DNA of 64,000 bases, from the NCBI RefSeq assembly GCF_002608565.1, contig NZ_LIXM01000003.1, forward strand, positions 124,001 through 188,000, in the 5' to 3' direction. The position numbers and the translations under genes were made by a program. The stretch is from Vibrio sp. PID17_43 (GTDB taxonomy: Bacteria > Pseudomonadota > Gammaproteobacteria > Enterobacterales > Vibrionaceae). The notes below the pieces were generated by a model. It worked only from the letters and a program-made list of their open reading frames with translations, was not told the origin of the DNA and ran no database searches. This document shows, piece by piece, positions 8,872 through 16,605 of this stretch; position 1 is the first letter of the stretch; each line of letters starts with the position of its first letter.

Positions 8872-9342
8872 TTACATCACGCACTCTTTTACCGCTTTGG
8901 CTTTCTCAATGCCTTTTTCTATCAATGACTTCACCTCATCACTGTTCACTGATGCCATCATGCTATTTATCGCATCTGCGGCTTCCGATTCGGAGGTAGA
9001 TTCAACATAGCATTGATAGGCGTTGGCAATGCGATCTTTCATTTCTTCGATAGCTTGTGGGTCACTGAAGTCCACATTCATCGCGTCTTTTACCGTATTA
9101 GACAGTGTCTTAGCCGTCTCCGATGTGGATGCAAATTGCTCGAAGTCAAACCCGACTGAATCAACTTGTTCTTGGGTCTTTTCCATTTGCTCTTGAACCA
9201 CTTCCGTAGCCTCATTGGCGGTCTCCTGGACTTTATCCATGGTTTCAGTTGCCGCCTCTTGTACATTATCCACGGCTTTATTAGCGTCGTCACAACCAAT
9301 CAACGCCATGGCCATCATCACTGCAAAAAATGTCTTTTTCAT
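8872..9342 (-). CDS. tandem paralogous lipoprotein, copy 1
   Basis: Encodes 156 residues. A lipoprotein signal peptide ends at the lipobox ALIGC (Cys at residue 17). The mature part begins with a heptad-like helical stretch rich in V, Q, E, A and K (about residues 20-65, with NVQEAATETMDKVQET), which should form a coiled coil. A second part contains YQCYVES and ends with KAVKECVM; the two Cys are conserved in the neighbouring paralogues and could form a disulfide. Followed by its own terminator. Lipid attachment to a membrane in the cell envelope is expected; the function is unknown. Confidence 0.85.
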   Translation of the reverse strand: MKKTFFAVMMAMALIGCDDANKAVDNVQEAATETMDKVQETANEATEVVQEQMEKTQEQVDSVGFDFEQFASTSETAKTLSNTVKDAMNVDFSDPQAIEEMKDRIANAYQCYVESTSESEAADAINSMMASVNSDEVKSLIEKGIEKAKAVKECVM

Positions 9343-9439
9343 TTTGAACCTTTATCCATTTTTATAAACACTATGAAATTTTAGTTCATCACTCGAAGAT
9401 AGGTGACAATCAATGGTCATTCAGAACGACATAAATGAA

Positions 9440-9467
9440 AAAAGGAGGATCATCGTATCCTCCTTTT
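9440..9467 (-). terminator. terminator of the second tandem lipoprotein gene
   Basis: A perfect 11-bp stem AAAAGGAGGAT / ATCCTCCTTTT with a six-base loop; T-rich on the minus strand side. Confidence 0.85.
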
Positions 9468-9483
9468 GCTGATCTGGTGATGC

Positions 9484-9921
9484 TTACATCACACACTCAC
9501 TCGCGGCCTTAGCTTTATCAATCCCCTTTTTAATCAGAGATTTAGCTTCATCATTACTGATAGACGCCAGAATGTTATCCATCATTTTTTCTACGGTTGA
9601 CTCGGAAGATGCCTCTACCAAACAACGATAGGCATTGGCAATATCGTCTTTTGCCTCAACAAGCGCTTCTGGATCACTGAAGTCCGCATCCAATGCTTCC
9701 TCCACCGACGCCGCTAACGCTTGGGCAGATTCCGTCGCTTCACCAAATTGCTCAAGGTTAAAGTCAACTGAATCGACATGATCTTGAATGATATCAATTT
9801 GTTCTTGAACCGAGTCTACCGCTTTGTTAGCCGCCTCTTGTGCCTGATCGATCGCCTTTGTCGCGTCTTCACAACCAAACAGCGCCATCGCCATTATCAT
9901 TGTTGAGATAATCTTTTTCAT
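9484..9921 (-). CDS. tandem paralogous lipoprotein, copy 2
   Basis: Encodes 145 residues from the ATG at 9921, chosen because AAGG lies nine bases upstream and because the product then begins MKKIIST like its neighbours. The lipobox is ALFGC. It shares with copy 1 the phrase ANKAVD, SVDFNLEQF and DADFSDPEA, the YRCLVEA cysteine and the tail KAASECVM. The helical first half again has coiled-coil character. It is more like copy 1 than an independent gene would be, so the array arose by tandem duplication. Function is unknown. Confidence 0.85.
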   Translation of the reverse strand: MKKIISTMIMAMALFGCEDATKAIDQAQEAANKAVDSVQEQIDIIQDHVDSVDFNLEQFGEATESAQALAASVEEALDADFSDPEALVEAKDDIANAYRCLVEASSESTVEKMMDNILASISNDEAKSLIKKGIDKAKAASECVM

Positions 9922-10036
9922 TTTGAGCCTTAACAATCATGGGGATACCATGCAATACTAAACCATCACTTCTAGTTAGTGGAAGTAAGTAATTCCGCTT
10001 AGCAAACGCTGAAGGCCACTCCTCTTTTCTTGGCGC

Positions 10037-10474
10037 TTACATTTCACACTCTTTTACTAATTTGGCGCTTTCAACCCCTTCTTCAATTAACGTTTTAGAC
10101 TGCTCACTGTTGATAGTCGCAACAATTTTTTTAATCAAGTCTTCGGCCGTAGAAGCGGAAGTATCTTTAACGAAGCAGTGATATGCGACGGCAATATGCT
10201 CTTTTACTTCCTTAACCGCTTGGGCATCACTAAAGTCGACATCCAGAGCTTCTTCCACCGATGCCGCTAACCCTTCGGCTGAAATTGCCGCATCCCCATA
10301 TAAGCCGAGGTTAAAATCGACGTCTTCAACCTGCTCCTGTATGTCCACCATTTGTTGTTGAGCAGCATCAATGCTCTTATTGGCGGCTTCTTGTGTTTGT
10401 TCCATCTTCTTTGTCACATCTTCACAACCAAAGAGTGCAATAGCCGTTATCATTGTTAAGACGATCTTTTTCAT
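10037..10474 (-). CDS. tandem paralogous lipoprotein, copy 3
   Basis: Encodes 145 residues from the ATG at 10474, which follows GAGGTT. Lipobox ALFGC, then a helix with ANKSIDAAQQQMVDIQEQV, the shared block VDFNLGLYGDA, LDVDFSDAQA, the cysteine in YHCFVKD and the tail ESAKLVKECEM. It has drifted furthest of the three but keeps both cysteines. No clear terminator lies between this gene and copy 2. The first gene of the array in the direction of transcription, with guaD upstream in the same orientation. Function is unknown. Confidence 0.85.
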   Translation of the reverse strand: MKKIVLTMITAIALFGCEDVTKKMEQTQEAANKSIDAAQQQMVDIQEQVEDVDFNLGLYGDAAISAEGLAASVEEALDVDFSDAQAVKEVKEHIAVAYHCFVKDTSASTAEDLIKKIVATINSEQSKTLIEEGVESAKLVKECEM

Positions 10475-10548
10475 TTCGAACCTCACATGTTTGTCAACGT
10501 ACAGTACGAGCTGGCCATGGAATTATTATTGTAGGCACAAGAAATGAA

Positions 10549-11859
10549 TCATTCACCATTTACATACGCCAATTCCCCGGCGACGAAAGTGGAGTGGATA
10601 TTGCGCTCATCACCAAGCATCATTAGCGCGAATAATCGATCGGACAAGCCTTGTGAGTAACGAGCGTGCAATTTCTGTAAATCGGTAGCAGACCAGTTGA
10701 GTACGACAAAGTCCGCCTCTTTTCCTGTCTCAAAGTTTCCAAGTTTGTCATCAAGGCTTAATGCTTTAGCGCCTCCGAGCGTCGCGAGGTAAAAACCCAT
10801 GTACGCGGAGAGCTTTTCACCCTGTAATTGAGCCACCTTATAGGCTTCACCTAGTGTTTGGAGCAGCGAAAAACTCGTGCCCGCACCAACATCTGTACCC
10901 AGACCAAAGCGAATCGCCAATTTTTCGGCCTTTTCCAAATCAAACAGGCCACTGCCAAGGAATAAATTCGACGTTGGGCAGAACGCGACGACAGAGTTCG
11001 TTTGTTTGATCACATGCCATTCAGGCTCTGACAGGTGTATCGCATGAGCAAAAACGGATTTATTCCCGGCCAAACCATAATATTTGTACACATCGAAATA
11101 GTCGACGTACTCAGGAAAAAGTGACTTTACCCATTCCACTTCATTTTTATTTTCAGATAGATGTGTATGAACATAAACATCGGGGTACTCCTTTTTCAAT
11201 CGTCCCGCGACAGCGAGTTGCTCAGGTGTCGACGTTGGGGCAAAACGCGGGGAGATCGCATACTGTAATCGATGATGGTTGTGCCACTTTTCAATCAATG
11301 TTTTGACTTGCGAATAACTGGATTCCGCGGTATCGAGCAAATAATCAGGTGCGTTTCTGTCCATCATGACTTTGCCTGCAATAAGCCTCAGGTTAAAACG
11401 CATCGCCTCTTCAAACAAAGCATCAACCGACTGCGGATGCACAGTACAAAACACAAGGGCGGTTGTGGTTCCGTTTTTGAGTAGTTCTTTGATAAAAAAC
11501 TCTGCCATTGCTTTGGCATGCGCTTTGTTTTCAAACTGCTTCTCTGTTGGAAAAGTGTAAGTCTCGAGCCATTCCAGTAACTGCTCGCCATAAGCAGCAA
11601 TCATTTGTGTCTGAGGATAATGGACATGGGTATCGATAAAACCAGGCATAATGAGCTTGCCTTGTAAGTCCTCAATGTGTTCGTACTGTTTATAGTCAGA
11701 TTCGTCAAACGCCTTGAGCTGCTTAATATGACCATGTTCTACAACTAATAGACCATCAGCTAGATACTCATAACTTGCAGATTCATCATCGACGTCACAA
11801 GGGTTTTCAATAAAGTGGAGAAAACTCGCTCGAATTACTACTGTCGTTTCTGTCTTCAT
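10549..11859 (-). CDS. guaD: guanine deaminase
   Basis: Encodes 436 residues, normal for the family. It belongs to the amidohydrolase superfamily: the metal site begins with HVH in MPGFIDTHVHYPQTQ, followed by HTHLSENKNEVEWV and the late GLGTDVGAGTS aspartate. The motif EQLLEWLETYTFPTE is specific for guanine deaminase. It converts guanine to xanthine and ammonia in the cytoplasm, a step in purine salvage and nitrogen release. It stands alone, with 62 bases to the lipoprotein gene downstream and a 218-base gap upstream. Confidence 0.93.
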   Translation of the reverse strand: MKTETTVVIRASFLHFIENPCDVDDESASYEYLADGLLVVEHGHIKQLKAFDESDYKQYEHIEDLQGKLIMPGFIDTHVHYPQTQMIAAYGEQLLEWLETYTFPTEKQFENKAHAKAMAEFFIKELLKNGTTTALVFCTVHPQSVDALFEEAMRFNLRLIAGKVMMDRNAPDYLLDTAESSYSQVKTLIEKWHNHHRLQYAISPRFAPTSTPEQLAVAGRLKKEYPDVYVHTHLSENKNEVEWVKSLFPEYVDYFDVYKYYGLAGNKSVFAHAIHLSEPEWHVIKQTNSVVAFCPTSNLFLGSGLFDLEKAEKLAIRFGLGTDVGAGTSFSLLQTLGEAYKVAQLQGEKLSAYMGFYLATLGGAKALSLDDKLGNFETGKEADFVVLNWSATDLQKLHARYSQGLSDRLFALMMLGDERNIHSTFVAGELAYVNGE

Positions 11860-11970
11860 GCATCACACCACTCAAAAGATCGACACGTTCTAACTATAGC
11901 TGATCATCCTTATTTCAAACTTGGGCTCAGCAGCAACGCATTGCGTTCATGTCCGTCAGCACAAAGCCAA

Positions 11971-11989
11971 ATACCCAAGCAACCTCAAC
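11971..11989 (+). repeat. dispersed-repeat-like motif, copy A
   Basis: ATACCCAAGCAACCTCAAC matches 15 of 19 bases of a motif at 38564-38582. It lies in the intergenic gap upstream of guaD. Similar 'ATACCCAAG' sequences are, from general familiarity, common between genes in Vibrio; this could not be verified here. Confidence 0.35.
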
Positions 11990-12006
11990 ATACATAGGTA
12001 TAGTCG

Positions 12007-12031
12007 AAAAAAAACCGAGCGTGATGCTCGG
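12007..12031 (-). terminator. terminator of the DUF3012 lipoprotein gene
   Basis: CCGAGC-GTGAT-GCTCGG, followed on the minus strand by eight T. Located 47 bases past the stop at 12078. Confidence 0.9.
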
Positions 12032-12077
12032 CGTGGTAATGATTCATCCTGTGCTATAGCGCATAGGAATAGCTTAT

Positions 12078-12341
12078 TTAGAAAATGCAGTGCTTAGTAT
12101 AGCTTGTCGCTTCATTCGCCGTCCATTCACCTTTTGGTTTGTCTTTCAGGTTTTTACACCACTGCTCACTGCCAATGCCATCTTGAAGGACACAATACTT
12201 AGCGAAATCCAAAGCATTGTCAGTGGTCCACTCTGTCTTTGCTTTGTCGCTCATATCGTTACACCAGCCTTCGGTGCCAACTTCATCAGAACACGCGGTA
12301 AGAGCGGAAGATGCCAACAGTAGCAGTACCAGATTTTTCAT
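12078..12341 (-). CDS. DUF3012 small lipoprotein with two repeats
   Basis: Encodes 87 residues. A signal peptide ends with the lipobox LTAC (Cys17). The mature protein is two copies of a roughly 32-residue unit, each with a WC pair, a K-x-x-W-T core and a closing C (EGWCNDMSDKAKTEWT and EQWCKNLKDKPKGEWT). This is the DUF3012 pattern, which usually occurs once, so a duplicated unit within one gene is unusual. The paired cysteines probably form disulfides outside the cytoplasm. Function is unknown. Confidence 0.85.
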   Translation of the reverse strand: MKNLVLLLLASSALTACSDEVGTEGWCNDMSDKAKTEWTTDNALDFAKYCVLQDGIGSEQWCKNLKDKPKGEWTANEATSYTKHCIF

Positions 12342-12441
12342 AAAATTAAGTGCCCAGTTACAAACAGTGAATGAAATATACCGAAATTATCACTGCCAGT
12401 GTTAAAAAATCGACAATTTTAATTCAGTCAACTTCGATGCG

Positions 12442-13479
12442 TTAATAGAGCGTTTGTTTGTGCATCCGTCGAGCTTGAACTAATGCTTTAAGGTCCACCG
12501 AACCGGTGCCAAAGCAAGATAAACGCAACTCAAGTGCCATTTGCTCTAAGTGTTCAACTACTGCTTGTGTGCTGATTGTGCCAGCTCTCAATACTGCGCC
12601 TGCCTGACCAACAAGGTTTGCACCTAGATGAATGGCTTTTGCTGCTTCAAGTCCATTGTATATCCCACCAGAAGCAATCAATGGTAACTCTGAGTATTGA
12701 CCTCGAATTTGCGCTAAACATCGTGCGGTAGGCATACCCCAATCACGGAACAGTTCTGCTGCATGCTGCATTTTACTGTCAGTCTGGCAATAACCCTCGA
12801 CGGCAGACCAGCTTGTACCACCAGCCCCCGCGACATCAATCGCATCCACACCAACGTCGACCAATTGTGTGGCAACCGCTCCGCTGATACCAAAACCGAC
12901 CTCTTTGACGATCATCGGCACATCAATGCGTTGCTTTAACTGCTCAATCGACTTAAGCACGCCAATCCAGTTGTAGTCACCATTTTGCTGCAAAGCTTCT
13001 TGCATTGGGTTCAAGTGTATAAACAATGCATCGGCTTGAATGAAGTCGACTGCGCGTTGTGCATTGTCGAGACGCTGTTTATCTCTTAGTTGGGCGGCAC
13101 CTAAATTGGAATACAAAGGCACGCCATCAGCTAGGTCACGAATGGTTTTACCTAACCCTGAATGTAAACTGTCTTCTAAGCTTACGCGCTGCGAACCAAC
13201 CCCCATCGCAATACCCATTTCACTCGCAGCCTCTGCCAAGCGGCAGTTAATGATCTCGGCCTCTTTCGCGCCGCCCGTCATTGAGCTAATAAGAAATGGC
13301 AACGCCAGTTGGTGACCTAAGAATTCTGTCGATAAGTCGATGCCTTTAAAATCACATTCTGGCAATGCGCAATGTTCAAATTCGACAGACTCGAAACCCG
13401 CCGTTTTGTGCTTCATGTTCATGTCATGATGTAAAACAGCGTCTAGATGTAAGTCTTTTCGGTTCGTCTGCGGTGCCAT
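12442..13479 (-). CDS. fni: type 2 isopentenyl-diphosphate delta-isomerase
   Basis: Encodes 345 residues, typical of the FMN-dependent type 2 enzyme. Diagnostic segments are SSMTGGAKEAEIINCRLAEA, GIAMGVGSQR, the catalytic-region GDYNWIGVL, VKEVGFGISG, the flavin-binding AGAGGTSWSAVE and ASGGIYNGLEAAKAIHLGA. It interconverts isopentenyl and dimethylallyl diphosphate for isoprenoid synthesis, using reduced FMN and Mg. It stands alone, divergent from the GH9 gene. It is unrelated in fold to the type 1 Idi enzyme. Confidence 0.93.
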   Translation of the reverse strand: MAPQTNRKDLHLDAVLHHDMNMKHKTAGFESVEFEHCALPECDFKGIDLSTEFLGHQLALPFLISSMTGGAKEAEIINCRLAEAASEMGIAMGVGSQRVSLEDSLHSGLGKTIRDLADGVPLYSNLGAAQLRDKQRLDNAQRAVDFIQADALFIHLNPMQEALQQNGDYNWIGVLKSIEQLKQRIDVPMIVKEVGFGISGAVATQLVDVGVDAIDVAGAGGTSWSAVEGYCQTDSKMQHAAELFRDWGMPTARCLAQIRGQYSELPLIASGGIYNGLEAAKAIHLGANLVGQAGAVLRAGTISTQAVVEHLEQMALELRLSCFGTGSVDLKALVQARRMHKQTLY

Positions 13480-13976
13480 AATGTAACTCTGAAGTGAAAC
13501 AGTGGCGCAGTATTGCGATCCTTAACATTGACGTCAATGCGAAAATTTAGAAATAACCTAACTTCTTTTCCGCAACCAATCACCTGTACTCATCTCCACA
13601 GCCCTGCCCCCTCTCGATACCTTTCCATACTAGTACAGTGAAAAGCGAGGGCTTAGTCAAAAAATATTCTATCAAATGCGGTTACACACTCGAATACCCG
13701 CCTCGCAATGCCAAAACGGCAAATGGCAATATCAACAGGGACAATGACTTGAGACTATAATCGAGCCTTAGTGCTTTTTATACGACCTCATTAAACTTCC
13801 ATTTACTGACCGACAATAATCCATTTTGCGATGAAACTGATTCATGTACTGGCCTAATCTCGCAGATGCAATCACGAACTCGAAAACCAAAGCCCACCAA
13901 GTTCACAACCACATATCGTTCAATATCCAACCATACGTTGCCCTTGTAACCTTACTGTAATGAATACGGAGGAACT
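13480..13976. other. 497-base gap between fni and the GH9 gene
   Basis: No frame with a ribosome site or coding character is seen. It must contain the divergent promoters of fni and the GH9 gene. GGAGG at 13968-13972 is the ribosome site of the GH9 gene. No repeat or hairpin was recognised. Confidence 0.6.
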
Positions 13977-16268
13977 ATGAAAAAACAGAATATGACGCTC
14001 ATATCCCTTGTTATTTCACTTTCATTCAACGCTGCCTCTCAAGCAGATGAAATGATTAGAAATGGCAACTTTACCAATGGCATCGATGGTTGGTGGACAG
14101 CGGGGGGCTCGATTGACACCAGTGGCGACGAAGCGTGTATGGAGATAACCAATCCAGGCACCAATGCATGGAGCATAATTTTAGGCCACGGTGGTGTGGG
14201 GCTTGAGAAAGGCCAAGAGTACACCATCAGTTTCGATGCGAGAGCCGATGTCGATACTCAGGTTAAAACCCTAATTCAACATGAAGGTCCTCCTTATACT
14301 CACTACTTTACTGAAGACACGCGGATTGGTAAAACCACACAGTCTTATCGCTATCAATTTACTCAGCAGCACGATAGCGACGCTGGCGGTGAGTTTCAGT
14401 TCCAAATGGGCGCACAGAAGCCTGCCACCATTTGTATCACCAACGTTTCCATTGACGGTAAGCCGTATATTCATATCGCAGAAACCTCACCAATTCGTCA
14501 AAACCAGGTTGGTTTTTTGCCAAAGGCCGACAAATTTATTTTCGTGGCGTCTGAATCTACGGAACCACTGCGTTGGACACTTAAAAATGCACAAGGTATC
14601 AGTATTGACCTAGGCCAAACCACGCCGTTTGGCCTCAATACAGCCTCGGGTGAAAATCTGCACCGCATCGATCTGTCTCATTACACCACACAGCAAAAAG
14701 GGCTGACCATCACCGTTGATGACGAAACGGGGTTCCCGTTTGATATTCGCAATGACATCTACCACTCATTGAAGCACGACGCGTTTTCCTATTTTTACCA
14801 AAACCGCAGTGGTATTGAGATTAAGCCACAATATGTCCAACGGGACGACCTAGCAAGACCTGCTGGCCATACTAAAGATATTGTCACCTGCTACGACAAG
14901 CAAGACGCATGGGGCAATGACTGGCCTGGCTGTGACTTTTCGATTGACGTCACGGGTGGCTGGTATGATGCTGGCGATCACGGTAAATACACGGTGAATA
15001 GCGGCATCACGACATGGACCCTGCTAAATTTGTACGAACGTGGCACATGGGTCGAGGGCGCTGCGCTGCCATTCTCTGATGGCTCGGCAAAAATTCCTGA
15101 GCCACAAGACGGGGTCAATGCGCTGCTTTCTGAAGCACGTTGGAATATAGAGTTCATGCTTGCAATGCAAATTCCGCAAGGCAAAATGGTGTATGCGCCA
15201 ATTGGTGACCAGTCAGATGGCAAAAAGTTGCAACTGAGCAAAGTTGATGGTTCACACCTAGCGTTCCATAAAATTGCCGATGAAGTATGGACAGGGATGC
15301 CTCTCCCTCCACACAAAGACACTCAAAAACGTTATGTTGGTCAGCCAAGTACAGCAGCAACACTCAACCTTGCCGCAATTGGTGCTCAATGTTCACGTAT
15401 CTGGAAAAACATCGATGCGAGCTTCTCCAAACAGTGTTTAACGGCGGCTGAAAACGCTTGGAAAGCGGCAAATCGCTTACCTGAGATCTATGCTTATGAC
15501 AACTTTACCGGCTCTGGCCCTTATGATGATCTGTCACTAAGCGATGATTTTTACTGGGCGGCAACTGAGCTCTTTATTGCGACAGGAAACCCTAACTATA
15601 AAGCCTTCCTAGAAGCTTCACCTCACTACCTAGAAACACCAAAAGGTAATCAGGCCACCGATGGCGACATCTTCTGGCAATATACTGCGCCACTTGGCAC
15701 CATCAGTTTAGCGGTTGTGCCACATACCTTGGGAGAGGGCGTGACCCTTAAGGCACGTCAGGCGATTATCCACACCGCAAACCAATACGTAGGCCAGATG
15801 AAAAATGAAGGCTACCACATTCCTTACAGCGTGAAGTCTTACCCTTGGGGTTCAAATTCCAACCTTGTAAATCGCAGCATTTTCCTTATCTATGCCAACG
15901 ACTTTAGCCAAGATATACGCTACTTGAAATCCGTAGCCAACGCGATGGACTATGTACTGGGCGCAAACCCAATGAACATCTCATATGTCACAGGCTACGG
16001 CACTCGCGCAGCGCAAAATCCACATCACCGCTTCTGGGCAAAAGCCGTTGATGAAAATTCACCCGCACCTGCACCCGGTGCGCTGATTGGAGGGCCAAAC
16101 TCCATCAACTTTAGTGACCCTATTGCCGCGGGCATGAAAGGCAATTGTATCGGTCAAACCTGTTACAAAGACAATATCAATGCCTGGTCGCTCAATGAGA
16201 TCACCATCAACTGGAATGCACCTCTGGTTTGGGTCAGTGCAGCGTTAGATGAGGGTAAACTTAACTAA
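13977..16268 (+). CDS. secreted glycoside hydrolase family 9 protein with N-terminal carbohydrate-binding module
   Basis: Encodes 763 residues. A signal peptide (residues 1-22, ending ASQA) is followed by a CBM4/9-like beta-sandwich (about 24-160, starting MIRNGNFTNGIDGWW), an immunoglobulin-like CelD_N domain (about 170-265, with RQNQVGFLPKADK) and a GH9 catalytic domain (about 270-760). The catalytic base region GGWYDAGDHGKY holds D331 and D334, and the acid is E741 in SLNEITINWNAPL; all are present. It should act outside the cytoplasm on beta-1,4-glucans or on chitosan-type oligosaccharides; some Vibrio GH9 enzymes are exo-glucosaminidases, so the substrate is open. GGAGG precedes the start. 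Confidence 0.88.
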   Translation: MKKQNMTLISLVISLSFNAASQADEMIRNGNFTNGIDGWWTAGGSIDTSGDEACMEITNPGTNAWSIILGHGGVGLEKGQEYTISFDARADVDTQVKTLIQHEGPPYTHYFTEDTRIGKTTQSYRYQFTQQHDSDAGGEFQFQMGAQKPATICITNVSIDGKPYIHIAETSPIRQNQVGFLPKADKFIFVASESTEPLRWTLKNAQGISIDLGQTTPFGLNTASGENLHRIDLSHYTTQQKGLTITVDDETGFPFDIRNDIYHSLKHDAFSYFYQNRSGIEIKPQYVQRDDLARPAGHTKDIVTCYDKQDAWGNDWPGCDFSIDVTGGWYDAGDHGKYTVNSGITTWTLLNLYERGTWVEGAALPFSDGSAKIPEPQDGVNALLSEARWNIEFMLAMQIPQGKMVYAPIGDQSDGKKLQLSKVDGSHLAFHKIADEVWTGMPLPPHKDTQKRYVGQPSTAATLNLAAIGAQCSRIWKNIDASFSKQCLTAAENAWKAANRLPEIYAYDNFTGSGPYDDLSLSDDFYWAATELFIATGNPNYKAFLEASPHYLETPKGNQATDGDIFWQYTAPLGTISLAVVPHTLGEGVTLKARQAIIHTANQYVGQMKNEGYHIPYSVKSYPWGSNSNLVNRSIFLIYANDFSQDIRYLKSVANAMDYVLGANPMNISYVTGYGTRAAQNPHHRFWAKAVDENSPAPAPGALIGGPNSINFSDPIAAGMKGNCIGQTCYKDNINAWSLNEITINWNAPLVWVSAALDEGKLN

Positions 16269-16605
16269 ATCTGAATCATAAAACACGAAGTCGCATCAAG
16301 GATATTTTCGTCTTTGATGCGCCAGTTACCTCTTCTTGCAACGCACACAAACAAGCACAAGAGTTTGCTGCTTAATAAGAGTTAATTAGCTAAGCAATTA
16401 AAATAGTTGAAAAATTTGAATTTGGCCCACTATTGGTAAGCTGTCAGTTTTCATTGCCATTCATTAATAATGAATCGCTCATCTCCCAAATTTTACGACC
16501 CATGTTGTACATTTCGCTCGCCTGTAACACAGTGGACTAACCTTTAATAATACAAGCGGTGACAAATCAGAACATTCGTCATCATTGTTAGATAGGGAGT
16601 ACGCG
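16269..16605. other. intergenic region downstream of the GH9 gene
   Basis: Contains an 8-bp hairpin CGCATCAA / TTGATGCG (16292-16321) about 25 bases after the GH9 stop, without a T run, possibly a weak terminator. The rest presumably holds the promoter of the DUF2339 gene; nothing else was recognised. Confidence 0.45.
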
